DNA of 64,000 nucleotides from Salarchaeum japonicum (GCF_020614395.1 NZ_CP085324.1:2113564-2177563), one strand, 5' to 3'; positions 1 to 8,301 are shown, counted from the first letter of the stretch. The notes: a model not told the origin generated them from the sequence alone. Translations and numbers: made by a program.

Positions 1-140
1 CCTCCACACTCTCACCCCCCGAACTATCCATACGTCCACACCACACACAAAAACACAAAATAGTATTGGAGAACCGACACCGAAAAACCACCCTGGCACA
101 CTCCACACCCTCAAAAGTAAACAAGCCACTCATCAACTGC

Positions 141-165
141 CGAACAGAATAGCGGGCTCGACGGG
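141..165 (+). repeat. Partial tRNA-Arg 3'-end copy (att scar 1)
   Basis: Positions 153-166 repeat the last 14 bases of the tRNA-Arg gene end (CGGGCTCGACGGGA as read on the plus strand). With its flank, 141-165 is a perfect 25-bp direct repeat of 363-387. It is probably a leftover attachment site from an earlier integration event. Confidence 0.65.
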
Positions 166-204
166 AGTCACGCGAGCGAACAAAGTGAGCGAGTGTGACT
201 AAGC

Positions 205-223
205 GAGACGCCTCCGGCGTCTC
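205..223. repeat. Perfect 8-bp stem-loop
   Basis: GAGACGCC and GGCGTCTC are separated by TCC. It lies between att scars 1 and 2 and has no known role. Confidence 0.5.
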
Positions 224-233
224 GCGGAGTCGC

Positions 234-271
234 CCCGTTTTTCGGCGAACTTCGTTCGCCGTAAAAACGGG
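234..271. repeat. Long hairpin next to att copy 2
   Basis: CCCGTTTTT-CGGCGAAC pairs with GTTCGCCG-TAAAAACGGG around a TTC loop, giving a long near-perfect stem. Its right arm runs into the tRNA-end copy at 267-288. It could be a terminator-like or recombination-associated structure. Confidence 0.55.
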
Positions 272-288
272 CTCGACGGGATTTGAAC
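267..288 (+). repeat. attL-like 22-bp copy of tRNA-Arg 3' end
   Basis: Identical to 11295-11316 at the intact tRNA-Arg gene and covers the acceptor 3' strand plus part of the T arm. It is the longest of three copies at this edge and the best candidate for the proviral left attachment site or that of a previous insertion. Confidence 0.7.
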
Positions 289-362
289 TAACGCGAGACT
301 CGCTTCGCTCGCCTCGCTGAGTTCAGAATCCCACTCGCTGCGCTATTCGTTCTCGCTTCACT

Positions 363-387
363 CGAACAGAATAGCGGGCTCGACGGG
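363..387 (+). repeat. Partial tRNA-Arg 3'-end copy (att scar 3)
   Basis: A 13-bp match to the tRNA end (375-387), within a 25-bp direct repeat of 141-165. It is the copy closest to the integrase stop codon, so it may be the true attL. A 13-14 bp core would match the 14-bp core known for SNJ2. Confidence 0.6.
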
Positions 388-429
388 TCTTCGCTTCCGA
401 GGTTGCGCATGGGGTGGGGGTTATCGTTC

Positions 430-1491
430 TCAGTCATCGTTCAGGAACTGCCAGCGACGATCTGCTTTCTCGCGCTGCGATGCTCGGTCGTAGTGCTTGT
501 CCAGCACGTCCTCGCTCGCGTCGAGGCGGTCGGAGACGACGCCGCGCGGCACGCCGTCGTTCCGGTACTTCGTCACGCGCGCTTTCCGCACGTCGTGTGG
601 ACTCCGCGCTGAGGGGCAGCTGCTCGCGCCGTCCGCGGTCGCCCACTCGCACGTATCGGGTTCCTCTCCGTGCGGGCAGACCACGCCGACACGGCAGGGC
701 CGCGTCCACCGATAGAACGTCTGGCGAATCGACGAGGATGAAACGCGCCCATACCTGGTAGTGACGAGCGGCCGCCGCCCGTGGTCGTCCTCGACGTTCT
801 TCCGGGGGCCGTCGATGTAGTCCTGGAGCGTCGAGGCGACCGACCGACTGATTCGGTTGTACCGCTCGCCGTCGTCGTCGTTCTTCAGGGGAGTTCCAGA
901 CCCGGGCCGATGCACGTAGTTCAGTCCCGGCGTGTCCGTGTCGAGGTCAGCGTCTCGGAGGTCGAGCGCGCGCACGCCGCCGCTCCGCGCGCCGGTGTGC
1001 CAGATGAGCGTCCAGATCACGTGCTCCCGACTCGCGTACTCGTACTGCGAGAGGTAATCGAGAATCGGCGGCACTCGCTCGGGTTCTATCGTCGAATCGC
1101 TCACTTCCTCGTGCTTCGACAGCGAGGGCAGCGGCACCTTCTCGTAGAGGTCTTCTTCGACGGCCTCGATCTGCGCGCAGAACCGAAGGAACGAGCGGAG
1201 CGTCGCCAGCGCGCCGTGAATCGTCTTCGGTGCGAGTTCGTCTGTCTTCCCCTTCGAGTACCCGCCGTTTCTGCGCCAGATACGGAACTGGTAGAGATCG
1301 CGTCCGTCGAGGTCGGCCATGCTGTCGATGCCGCCGTGCTCCCGACACCACTCGACGAACGCACGCAGATGACTCTCGTGAGACACCTGCGTCCAATCCG
1401 CCGCGTCGTGCTCCATCGACTCCAGATGCATCTCTACAGCATCCGAAGGCGGAATCGGTTCGAGATTGGTATCAGCCATATACCCCACCAT
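430..1491 (-). CDS. int: SNJ2-type tyrosine integrase
   Basis: Site-specific recombinase for integration and excision at tRNA-Arg. The protein has 353 residues, with an N-terminal SAM-like core-binding region (about residues 20-110) and a C-terminal catalytic domain. The catalytic Arg box is HTGARSGGVRALDLRD. A HDVRK box and a terminal LDKHYDRAS segment carry the nucleophilic Tyr. A Cys/His cluster (VCPHGEEPDTCEW) sits between the two catalytic halves. The start at 1491 is favoured over an in-frame ATG at 1479 because a TATA-like ACTATATC lies about 25 nt upstream, fitting leaderless transcription. IntSNJ2 needs two small accessory proteins for integration. Here the candidate partners are divergent rather than in the same operon. 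Confidence 0.9.
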   Translation of the reverse strand: MVGYMADTNLEPIPPSDAVEMHLESMEHDAADWTQVSHESHLRAFVEWCREHGGIDSMADLDGRDLYQFRIWRRNGGYSKGKTDELAPKTIHGALATLRSFLRFCAQIEAVEEDLYEKVPLPSLSKHEEVSDSTIEPERVPPILDYLSQYEYASREHVIWTLIWHTGARSGGVRALDLRDADLDTDTPGLNYVHRPGSGTPLKNDDDGERYNRISRSVASTLQDYIDGPRKNVEDDHGRRPLVTTRYGRVSSSSIRQTFYRWTRPCRVGVVCPHGEEPDTCEWATADGASSCPSARSPHDVRKARVTKYRNDGVPRGVVSDRLDASEDVLDKHYDRASQREKADRRWQFLNDD

Positions 1492-1544
1492 ACTGGACTA
1501 GGTTTGATATAGTTAACGACGATTGTAATCGCACCACTACCAGG

Positions 1545-1552
1545 TATATAAC
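1545..1552 (+). promoter_or_regulatory. TATA box of the wHTH pair
   Basis: A TATATAAC element lies about 28 nt before the ATG at 1576, and a GGAG 4 nt before that ATG could serve as a ribosome-binding site. It is back-to-back with the integrase promoter, so one regulator could act on both. Confidence 0.6.
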
Positions 1553-1575
1553 ACACCGGACGTGCGATAAGGAGT

Positions 1576-1890
1576 ATGAGAAAATCGGGGAAGTGGATGG
1601 TTCTCCTCGACGACAGAATCCTCGAACTGTTCGAGGAGACGGGAGAGGAATATATGTCCCCGAGCGAAATCGCCGGGCACAACGTGATTCCGTACAGCGT
1701 GAGCTACGTCAGCCAGCGGTGTAAGAAACTGGCCGAGCACGGGCTGTTACAGCCGGTCGGGAACGGAGTCTACACGATGACCGACGAGGGACGCGCGTAC
1801 CTCCGCGAGGAGTACAACACAGCAGAGAACAGCGGAATCGAGGTAGAGAACGAGAACGCTACCGGAGTGAGTGAGGAGGACGAAGCGTAA
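1576..1890 (+). CDS. PhiH1-repressor-like winged-helix protein
   Basis: Small DNA-binding protein of 104 residues. It begins RKSGKWMVLLDDRILELFEE, the usual opening of the haloviral PhiH1-repressor-like family. A helix-turn-helix core follows (SPSEIAGHN...SVSYVSQRCKKLAEHGLL) and then a wing ending in MTDEGRAYL. The acidic tail is probably disordered. It lies divergent to the integrase. The gene's TAA overlaps the ATG of the next gene (TAATG), so the two are probably co-translated. It may be a lysogeny repressor or a partner of the integrase like Orf2/Orf3 of SNJ2; the sequence alone does not decide. Confidence 0.8.
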   Translation: MRKSGKWMVLLDDRILELFEETGEEYMSPSEIAGHNVIPYSVSYVSQRCKKLAEHGLLQPVGNGVYTMTDEGRAYLREEYNTAENSGIEVENENATGVSEEDEA

Positions 1891-2174
1891 TGTCGGTTCG
1901 CCGGATGGGACGATGGATGTACCCCGTAGACGAGCGCATCCTCGAGCACCTGGACGACACCAACTGGGCGACACCGCAGACGATGGCGCGCGAGTTGGAG
2001 TTCGCCCAGATCGACGCGGACGAGCGCACCATCGAGAAGCGTTGCCAGCTCCTCATCGAGCGCGAACTCGTCGCGCCCGTAGTTGAGGACAGCGAGATGG
2101 TTGAGATTACGACGTGGGGGCAGGCCTACCTTCGAGGCGACGTAGCCGCGGATATGTTGCGGTCGTACCCGTAG
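1890..2174 (+). CDS. Second winged-helix protein of the divergent pair
   Basis: 94 residues with the same plan as the preceding protein (RRMGRWMYPVDERILEHL, helix-turn-helix around residues 30-65, wing ending TTWGQAYLRGD). The two are diverged paralogues. The start codon overlaps the stop of the upstream gene. Role inferred as regulator or recombination accessory factor of the provirus. Confidence 0.75.
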   Translation: MSVRRMGRWMYPVDERILEHLDDTNWATPQTMARELEFAQIDADERTIEKRCQLLIERELVAPVVEDSEMVEITTWGQAYLRGDVAADMLRSYP

Positions 2175-2206
2175 CGAATATTACGGCGCGGGTTTTCTGT
2201 CGGTTC

Positions 2207-3007
2207 GTGTACCGATTCGAGCCGGACGAGATAGACGCCGAACGAGCAGACCATCAGGCCCTCCTCCAGGGCACGAAGGGCGACGACCGAGACGCGAAAC
2301 GAGTTGGTAACCTCGGAGAAATCGCGTTCGAGCGGTTCTGCCGCGAGTACCTACCGGCGGAGATGTGGACGTGGATGAACGAGGAAGCGATTCGGCGGTG
2401 TAACCCGGAAAGCTTCTCGAAGTACGACTTCGAGGTGTTCGGCTTCGAGGTGGACGTGAAGACTTCCCGCGACATCTCCGCGTTCACACCCGAAGCACTC
2501 GCGGAGAACGACGACGAGGACGACATCATCGTGATGGTGTGGCACCGCGACAACGAGGACGCCCTGATTCTGCTCGGCTGGGAGTGGGTAGACACCATCA
2601 CGACGAAGATCGAGATGGAGGAGAAGTACACGGGCGAAACGCCCGCGAAGCTCGAACCCATCGCCGCGAGTCCGATGAACGAACTCATCGACCTCGGTCC
2701 GAACACCGCGCACCTGAACCAGATGCCGGAAAATCCGTTCTCACCGGGCGACCGTGTGAAGAAGAAGGAGGGGCATCGCGGAGATCCCGCTGTGGTCATC
2801 GAGGTGCTGCCGCCGGAGACGGAGGCGAGTATCTACGGGAACACGATGGAGGAGGAAGCGGTGAACGTCGCGTTCCCCGACCACCTCGACGGCGGGCCGG
2901 GCGACTGGGAAACAATTCACGAGGCGAAACTGGCGTCGTACTGCGACGACCAAGACATCAAGCTGTACACCTACAAGCACTCGAACTTAGAATTTGCAGA
3001 GGAATAG
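2207..3007 (+). CDS. Predicted PD-(D/E)XK-like nuclease with C-terminal SH3/KOW-like domain
   Basis: The GTG at 2207 is chosen because the frame further upstream overlaps the previous gene and lacks conserved-looking sequence; this gives 266 residues. GNLGEIAFERFCREYL is an alpha-helix carrying a Glu. It is followed by YDFEVFGFEVDVKTS, which fits the D-x(n)-(D/E)xK core of the restriction-endonuclease fold. The C-terminal part (FSPGDRVKKKEGHRGDPAVVIEV) looks like a small beta-barrel of the KOW/SH3 type. It is the last gene of the plus-strand early module. It might act in DNA processing, host takeover or exclusion of other elements. The motif is read by eye, so function is tentative. Confidence 0.55.
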   Translation: MYRFEPDEIDAERADHQALLQGTKGDDRDAKRVGNLGEIAFERFCREYLPAEMWTWMNEEAIRRCNPESFSKYDFEVFGFEVDVKTSRDISAFTPEALAENDDEDDIIVMVWHRDNEDALILLGWEWVDTITTKIEMEEKYTGETPAKLEPIAASPMNELIDLGPNTAHLNQMPENPFSPGDRVKKKEGHRGDPAVVIEVLPPETEASIYGNTMEEEAVNVAFPDHLDGGPGDWETIHEAKLASYCDDQDIKLYTYKHSNLEFAEE

Positions 3008-3406
3008 AGACCAGAGTAACTGTAACCCTTGGTTCAACCTCCTCCAGCAATAAGTATAGATTTCTTACACATATTGCCTCGGGGGTAATTATATCAAACT
3101 GTTAAGTTGATCTATTAGTTACCATCAGGTACCGGGACGGGATGTTCCGGTGTCTACTGTGCATTGGACACAGTTGGGTTAGGTAGCTACCGAGAACGGT
3201 GCCAAACCGGGCGCGAGAAACGTCACACACTTCTCGCATTCACACCCCGGTTGACCGCACTGTTCTTCGCAAAAACAACTGGATAGTCACAACTAACCAC
3301 TTACCCCAGACGGCGGCCGTCACCCCCCATTGAGGGGGGATTCGGCCGCCCGTCCGACCGCCCGGAACGACGCCGGGACGGGACAGCATCAGTCACGAGA
3401 CGGCCG
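3008..3406. other. Non-coding interval between convergent proviral modules
   Basis: About 400 bases with no gene. The first part (roughly 3040-3130) is conspicuously AT-rich for this window. The last part holds a strong nested hairpin (3312-3350). Both plus- and minus-strand modules end here, so bidirectional termination or a replication origin is possible. Confidence 0.6.
3312..3350. repeat. Nested perfect hairpin
   Basis: GGCGGCCG pairs with CGGCCGCC (8 bp) and, inside it, CCCCCC pairs with GGGGGG around ATTGA. It sits 57 bases beyond the stop codon of the ATPase gene. It could be a terminator for the minus-strand virion operon or a single-strand origin. No T-run follows on the minus strand, which speaks against a simple terminator. 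Confidence 0.6.
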
Positions 3407-4315
3407 CTATCCACCGAACAACTGGTGGGCGACAGCGTCCGGGTGGTACTCCGTATCTGCTTCGGGGAGGTTCCCGAGGTCGCGAACCGTCTCCGCATCC
3501 TCACCGACACCAGACCGGAGTTCCGCCGCGTACTCCTCAACGTGTCCGTCCTCGTCGAGCACACGCTGACAGTGCAACTGTACCGAGTCCGGCATCTCCC
3601 GCAGGTGCTTCGCAACACCCATACCGTCCTCGCGGTGGGCGAGAAACAGCATCACCGCGTGCCGCTTCGCAGCGAGCCGCGTAATCTCACCCATCCGCTC
3701 GCGTACCTGGTGCGAGTTCGACGTGCCTTCCGCGTGGTCGAGCGACGCGTCGTCAACCAGCACGAGCTTCCGCCGCTCCGGCTCCGCTTCGAGGACGTCT
3801 TCGAGTTCGTCGATAGACTCGACTTCCTGGTAGTCGTCAATCCAGCGCGCCGAGATATCGTCCCGCGGGACGTTCCCGACGACGAGCAAGTCCTCGACGA
3901 ATCGATCCGTGAGATCGACGCCGAGGAACCCGACGTTCGTCTTGCCGTTGTTCGTCCCGCCGGTCAGCACGATGATGCGACCGACGTACCGCAGCACCTT
4001 CCAGAACTCCGCGAGGCTCTTCACGTACCCCGTATCGAGGTCGTTGTCCGTGATGCCCGTCTCGAACGCGACTTGCGACGAGTTCCCGGCGGCAATCGCC
4101 TTCGTCGTCCGTTCGGAGCCGGTAATCCCGATCGCGTCACGGGCGCGCGCCGTCGCCGCGAACGACCCGTCCTTCCCGGACTTCTCCCACGCACGGGCAC
4201 GCCACGAGAGGTTCCGAGCCAACTCAGCCGGGACGCGGCCAGTCCACTCGGGGAGTTCTACTTCGTCCTCTGCACGCAGCGCCTCTCTCAGCTTCGCAGG
4301 GTCGAGGTCACCCAT
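3407..4315 (-). CDS. VP8-like P-loop ATPase of pleolipovirus
   Basis: 302 residues from the ATG at 4315 (an upstream GTG at 4324 is also possible). It has a Walker A TGGTNNGKT around residue 120, a Walker B KLVLVDDAS about 70 residues later, and a following QVRERMGEITRLAAKRHAVMLFLAHR segment with sensor-like features. VP8-type ATPases end the conserved pleolipovirus structural cluster and are virion-associated in some members; a role in genome packaging or virion assembly is usually assumed. The start overlaps the tail of the membrane-protein gene upstream, so the two are probably translationally coupled. Confidence 0.75.
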   Translation of the reverse strand: MGDLDPAKLREALRAEDEVELPEWTGRVPAELARNLSWRARAWEKSGKDGSFAATARARDAIGITGSERTTKAIAAGNSSQVAFETGITDNDLDTGYVKSLAEFWKVLRYVGRIIVLTGGTNNGKTNVGFLGVDLTDRFVEDLLVVGNVPRDDISARWIDDYQEVESIDELEDVLEAEPERRKLVLVDDASLDHAEGTSNSHQVRERMGEITRLAAKRHAVMLFLAHREDGMGVAKHLREMPDSVQLHCQRVLDEDGHVEEYAAELRSGVGEDAETVRDLGNLPEADTEYHPDAVAHQLFGG

Positions 4316-5123
4316 CGGTATCACCGCCGTCGTCGCGCGCGAGGTCGTTCGCCTTCTCGATTACTTCCTTCTCCAGTTCGTCGCCGGCACCGTCGCCGTC
4401 AGCAGCCCCATCTTCTTCCTGGAAGGCGTCGGCTTCATCGGGGCGCTCGTCACCAAGCGAGTCGAGCATCTGACTGATACCCTGTCCGTTCGGCAGGGTC
4501 AGCTCGTCGTACGTCGCGTCCGACTCCGCGACCAGCGACTCAGCCATCCGCCGAACCTGCGCGCGGAACGTCCGTTCGAGTTCCCCGAGCTTCACGAGTT
4601 CCTCTTCCTGCTCCTCCCAGATCTGCGACGTGTAGAACAGCATGTTCTCCATCTCGTGCGGACTCATCACCGAGCGCGTCGTCCCGATCGCCTCGAGGGC
4701 GTCACGATCGAACATCAACACGAGGTGCAGGGGTGGCGACGTACCGAGCGACACGGCGTCTCCCCACAGCATTTCTAGCTCCTCGAACTCACCGGGGTCG
4801 AGCCACTTCAGCCCGAACTTCGGCGGATGATGCCGCGGGTCGAAGTACACGATACCGTGCTGTTCGGGAGCGCGCGCCCGGTAAATCGCGAGCGGCACAG
4901 CGACGAGTGTCGCCGCGCCTTGCCCGACGAGGAACGCGAGCACGAGCACGGGAAGCCACGCCGGAATCGACGGCAGACCGACCGTGACGGCCGCGACCGA
5001 TAGCGCGAGACCGCCAGCGACAACGAGGACAGCGGCAGCGAGCAGCCACCAGCGCCAGCGGTACAGGACGCCGCCCTCGGACTCGTGCACCGCAGGCAGG
5101 TTCTCCGGGTTCGCGTCGCTCAT
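4308..5123 (-). CDS. Two-TM proviral membrane protein (ORF7-like)
   Basis: 271 residues. A short N-terminal segment is followed by two transmembrane helices (about residues 25-50 and 55-80), then a large soluble domain with FDPRHHPPKFGLKWLDP. Then comes a Gln/Glu-rich helical stretch likely to form a coiled coil (SQIWEEQEEELVKLGELERTF), and a very acidic tail. Its ATG overlaps the stop of the preceding gene (ATGA). Position between the ORF6-like protein and the VP8-like ATPase matches the conserved pleolipovirus order. Molecular function is unknown. Confidence 0.65.
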   Translation of the reverse strand: MSDANPENLPAVHESEGGVLYRWRWWLLAAAVLVVAGGLALSVAAVTVGLPSIPAWLPVLVLAFLVGQGAATLVAVPLAIYRARAPEQHGIVYFDPRHHPPKFGLKWLDPGEFEELEMLWGDAVSLGTSPPLHLVLMFDRDALEAIGTTRSVMSPHEMENMLFYTSQIWEEQEEELVKLGELERTFRAQVRRMAESLVAESDATYDELTLPNGQGISQMLDSLGDERPDEADAFQEEDGAADGDGAGDELEKEVIEKANDLARDDGGDTDG

Positions 5124-5749
5124 ACGATATCATCCCGGCTTTTCAGCCGCTTGCTGACAAGACCGAAGATGATAGTCGTCGAGACGACGCCACCCGTCGA
5201 ACCGGCAAGCGCGACGAACCACATCGCACCAGTCGGGACGAGTCCCGGGCCGACACCGCCACCGGGTTCAACCGGGTTCGACCATGCGAACTGGTGTTCC
5301 ACGTCGAGCGACACGACGATAGTCTGGTCACCGTCCCGAACGGACGCCGGCACCTTCACGAGCACGCTCGTTTGGGGCGGGACCGTGAACGAGACACCGG
5401 CCACACGACCGTGCCCGGACGCCACGATCGAGTTCGAGTCCGTCGCACCGAGCGTCATCGCGACCTGCTTCGTGTTCCGAACCTGGACGAGCGCGTAGCC
5501 CTCGCTGTGCCACTCCACGTTGTGCACGGTGACGCCCTCGATAATCGTCTCCTCGACACTCCCGAGGTCGCCGTCGTCCTCGAGCAGCGCGACGATACCG
5601 TAGCCCGTGCTCCGGTAGTCGTTCGCGCCCGACGCCGGCCCGCTCGTCGTCGTGTTCGTCCCGACAGGCAACTCCTGAGCAGCCACAGGCGCACCAAACG
5701 CGGGCAGCGTTACAGCGACAACCAGCAGTATGAGTATAAGTTTGCGCAT
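5120..5749 (-). CDS. Secreted, C-terminally anchored proviral protein (ORF6-like)
   Basis: 209 residues. It begins with a clear signal peptide (RKLILILLVVAVTLPAFG...AQELP). Next is an extracellular domain rich in beta-type sequence, and then a single C-terminal TM helix (WFVALAGSTGGVVSTTIIFG) with a basic cytoplasmic end KRLKSRD. It lies between the spike and the two-TM protein, with 4-base overlap to the latter. It is probably a membrane-bound virion or assembly protein facing the outside. Confidence 0.65.
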   Translation of the reverse strand: MRKLILILLVVAVTLPAFGAPVAAQELPVGTNTTTSGPASGANDYRSTGYGIVALLEDDGDLGSVEETIIEGVTVHNVEWHSEGYALVQVRNTKQVAMTLGATDSNSIVASGHGRVAGVSFTVPPQTSVLVKVPASVRDGDQTIVVSLDVEHQFAWSNPVEPGGGVGPGLVPTGAMWFVALAGSTGGVVSTTIIFGLVSKRLKSRDDIV

Positions 5750-5761
5750 AAAGAGAGAAGG

Positions 5762-7906
5762 TTAGAGTCGGCTCCAGAGTGCGATTAGGAACGGCCCGAG
5801 GATCGGTCCGACGAGCAGGACGATGCCGAATCCTGCGATGCCGATACCGATCAAGCCGTACGGGAGATCGGGGACAACGTCACCGGGAGTCGGCACCCAG
5901 TCGAACCAACCCGATGGGTCGAAGTTGGGGCCGTTGCCACCGCCGCCGGTGGCGTCGGACTCGTCACCGTCGTTGTCCTCGTCCATCATCTCCACGAGTT
6001 CCTTGTACTGCTCTTGGTTCGCCTTAACCTGCTCGAGCACCTTCGTCAGGTTCGACTCGTTCGGGTCGTTCGCGTGTTGCGTCGCGTTCTCGACCTCCTC
6101 GCCGTCGGCGTTCGTGATAGACTGCACCGTGATGTCGCCGCTCGACACCACAGCCGTCCGCGAGGTCACATCCGTCTCGTAGGTGCCGTTCACCCACTCA
6201 CCGGTCTCATCGGTGTAGATGATGTGCACGGGCTTCGTGAGGTCGGCACCGTCGCCAACTGAGTACGTCATATCGTTCGTCCACGTGCCGTTCGGCGGGG
6301 TCGAGTCCGTCGCTATCCAGCCTGAGTACGTGTTCGTACTGTTGATTTGCTGGCCGTCAACGACCGATCCGGCCAGCACGTCAACCTCTACGGTCTTGCT
6401 CACGTCCGTGAGCGAGTACCCCAGAGAGGACAGCAACATCGCGCGCCACGACTGGTCGCCGCGATCGCTGGTCTCCATCGAGTGCTGGATGTACCAGCTG
6501 GTCGTGTGGTAGTCCTGCGCGCTGACGTTCCCTGACTGGAGTTTCTCGTACAGCTGGGACAACAGCCCACCGTTCGAGTCACCGAGCACCTCGATGACCG
6601 CGTTATCAACGCTCTCCAGTTCGTCGTGACGAGCGCGGAACTGGTTCGTGTAGGACTCCCGCGTGGTGACGTTGTACACCCGAATATTGTTCATATTCGT
6701 GTGGTCGCCATCAGTCAGTTCGAGCGTCCTATCCGACGGCGTGAACGTGTGTACCGGCCCGTTCGAGTTCGAGATCGTCACCTCGCCCTCGTTGTATGTC
6801 ACGGTCACCGTGACACCCGACCCGGATTTCTGCGGGCTGGGTGTGTTGGGGCCGTTGATGTCCGTCCAGTACGAATACTGACCTTGGCGGGTCTCCACGG
6901 TCACGTCTCCAATCTGGAGCATCGTATCGGACTCGCCGTCAACGGGGAGATTTCCGAGCGAGAGATCTACCTTAACCTTCTTCGCTTTGGTCAGGTCGAT
7001 ACTCCGCGGGAGACCCGTCCCGTCGTACGTCGGGCCGAGCGATTGCGTGAACGTCGCCGTGTTGATAAGGTCTACCCAACTGCCGGTTTCAGGATTCCAG
7101 ACCTGCACGAGCACATCCTGTGTGAGCGGGTTCACCGTGTCGATAGCGCCACCGGACTCAAGGCTGTCACTACTATCGTTGTACTTCCAGAGTGTCGGCA
7201 CCACGACCTGCTCGCCGCTCGCGGTCACGACCGTCGTCGCCGTGGACTTGTTCGCCGCGAAGTCCGGACTGGTGACACGGGAGACCTTATAGCCGGTCTT
7301 GTACGTGCCGTTATCGTTGATGTAGCCGATACGGATGTTGTCAGCGACGCCCGCGTCTTGAGCCTGGTAGACGAGACCCGCAAGCGCGTTGGTTTGCGAG
7401 AGGTACTGCCGCCACAGGTGCAGCTGCTGTTTAGCGACGCGCTCGTGAGCGGCGGTATGCGCGTCGGTCACAGCACTGATTTCCTCAGAGCCGTTGGTGA
7501 CGGACTCGATGAACGCCGTCCGACCGTCACCGATAGCCGGGTTCTGGAGGCGCTGGGCGTAGTTATCCCACTGGTCGAAGTACTGCATCGTGAACGCCTT
7601 GTCCTCGAGCGCGAGCGACGCGAGCCGCCGCGCCGCCTCCGTCTCCGTGTCACCATCGATGGTGTTACCCTGCATATAGCACGGATTCGGATTCGCGTGC
7701 GTCACGCCGTCCTCCTGCGAGTACGCATTCGTGCCGCCGTACCCACGGAAGAAGCCAGAGAGCCAGCCGAGCATGTTCTCCTCGCTGTTACAGACTGTCA
7801 CGTCGTCGCTCGACGCCGCGGCCGGTGTGGCGGCGAAGCCGACACCTCCGAGGACAGTCGAGACAACGACGAGCGCAGCCAACAGCGATGCAAAACGATT
7901 GGTCAT
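5762..7906 (-). CDS. Spike glycoprotein-like virion protein (VP4-like)
   Basis: 714 residues from the ATG at 7906. The N-terminal signal peptide (TNRFASLLAALVVVSTVLGG...AAAS) starts it. A long extracellular domain with many N-x-S/T sites follows. Near the C-terminus a heptad-like helix (LTKVLEQVKANQEQYKELVEMM) precedes an Asp/Gly linker and one membrane anchor (LIGIGIAGFGIVLLVGPILG), ending in WSRL. Size, topology and place next to the VP3-like protein fit the receptor-binding and fusion spike of pleolipoviruses. The extracellular part shows no motif I recognise, as expected for a fast-evolving spike. Confidence 0.75.
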   Translation of the reverse strand: MTNRFASLLAALVVVSTVLGGVGFAATPAAASSDDVTVCNSEENMLGWLSGFFRGYGGTNAYSQEDGVTHANPNPCYMQGNTIDGDTETEAARRLASLALEDKAFTMQYFDQWDNYAQRLQNPAIGDGRTAFIESVTNGSEEISAVTDAHTAAHERVAKQQLHLWRQYLSQTNALAGLVYQAQDAGVADNIRIGYINDNGTYKTGYKVSRVTSPDFAANKSTATTVVTASGEQVVVPTLWKYNDSSDSLESGGAIDTVNPLTQDVLVQVWNPETGSWVDLINTATFTQSLGPTYDGTGLPRSIDLTKAKKVKVDLSLGNLPVDGESDTMLQIGDVTVETRQGQYSYWTDINGPNTPSPQKSGSGVTVTVTYNEGEVTISNSNGPVHTFTPSDRTLELTDGDHTNMNNIRVYNVTTRESYTNQFRARHDELESVDNAVIEVLGDSNGGLLSQLYEKLQSGNVSAQDYHTTSWYIQHSMETSDRGDQSWRAMLLSSLGYSLTDVSKTVEVDVLAGSVVDGQQINSTNTYSGWIATDSTPPNGTWTNDMTYSVGDGADLTKPVHIIYTDETGEWVNGTYETDVTSRTAVVSSGDITVQSITNADGEEVENATQHANDPNESNLTKVLEQVKANQEQYKELVEMMDEDNDGDESDATGGGGNGPNFDPSGWFDWVPTPGDVVPDLPYGLIGIGIAGFGIVLLVGPILGPFLIALWSRL

Positions 7907-7913
7907 CACTCGG

Positions 7914-8297
7914 TCACCGTGAGACGATCGCACCGACGACCATCATCGCGGTGAAGAACCCGATGCGGCCGTAGATGCCGAACGCATGCACTCCATCCTG
8001 CACAACAGGCAGGGCACTATACGCGACCATCAACGCCGTGACGACCGCCACGTACCCTTTCTCGAATTGGTGGTAGTAGCGGAAGTCACGCGTGTTCGAG
8101 GATGCGAACGCGAGCGCGAAGAACGCGAGCGTCGCCCCCAGCGGGTAGTACTTGTGCTGGGTGAGGAACGCCACCACGGGGTCAAGCAGCCCCGTCATGA
8201 TGAGCGAACTCAGGCCGAACGCAACGGCCAGCGCAGCACTCCCGACGTTGATGAACGAGAACGACTTCTGCCACGACGACCGACTATTGCGAGCCAT
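7914..8297 (-). CDS. VP3-like internal membrane protein
   Basis: 127 residues from the ATG at 8297; the longer upstream frame overlaps the preceding gene. Basic N-terminus (ARNSRSSWQKS) and four predicted TM helices with short loops, ending AIVSR. Small multi-spanning proteins directly before the spike gene are the internal membrane proteins (VP3 or equivalents) of pleolipovirus vesicle-like virions. It is separated from the spike ATG by only 7 bases. Confidence 0.7.
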   Translation of the reverse strand: MARNSRSSWQKSFSFINVGSAALAVAFGLSSLIMTGLLDPVVAFLTQHKYYPLGATLAFFALAFASSNTRDFRYYHQFEKGYVAVVTALMVAYSALPVVQDGVHAFGIYGRIGFFTAMMVVGAIVSR

Positions 8298-8301
8298 CGG
8301 T

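Larger units (their letters stand above)
1..429. other. Non-coding left edge of provirus with tRNA-end scars
   Basis: No convincing protein gene is seen here. The first 130 bases are AT-richer than the rest of the window. The remainder is built of short GC-rich inverted repeats and three partial copies of the tRNA-Arg 3' end (listed separately). The integrase gene ends at 430, so this is the attachment-site side of the element. Confidence 0.7.
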
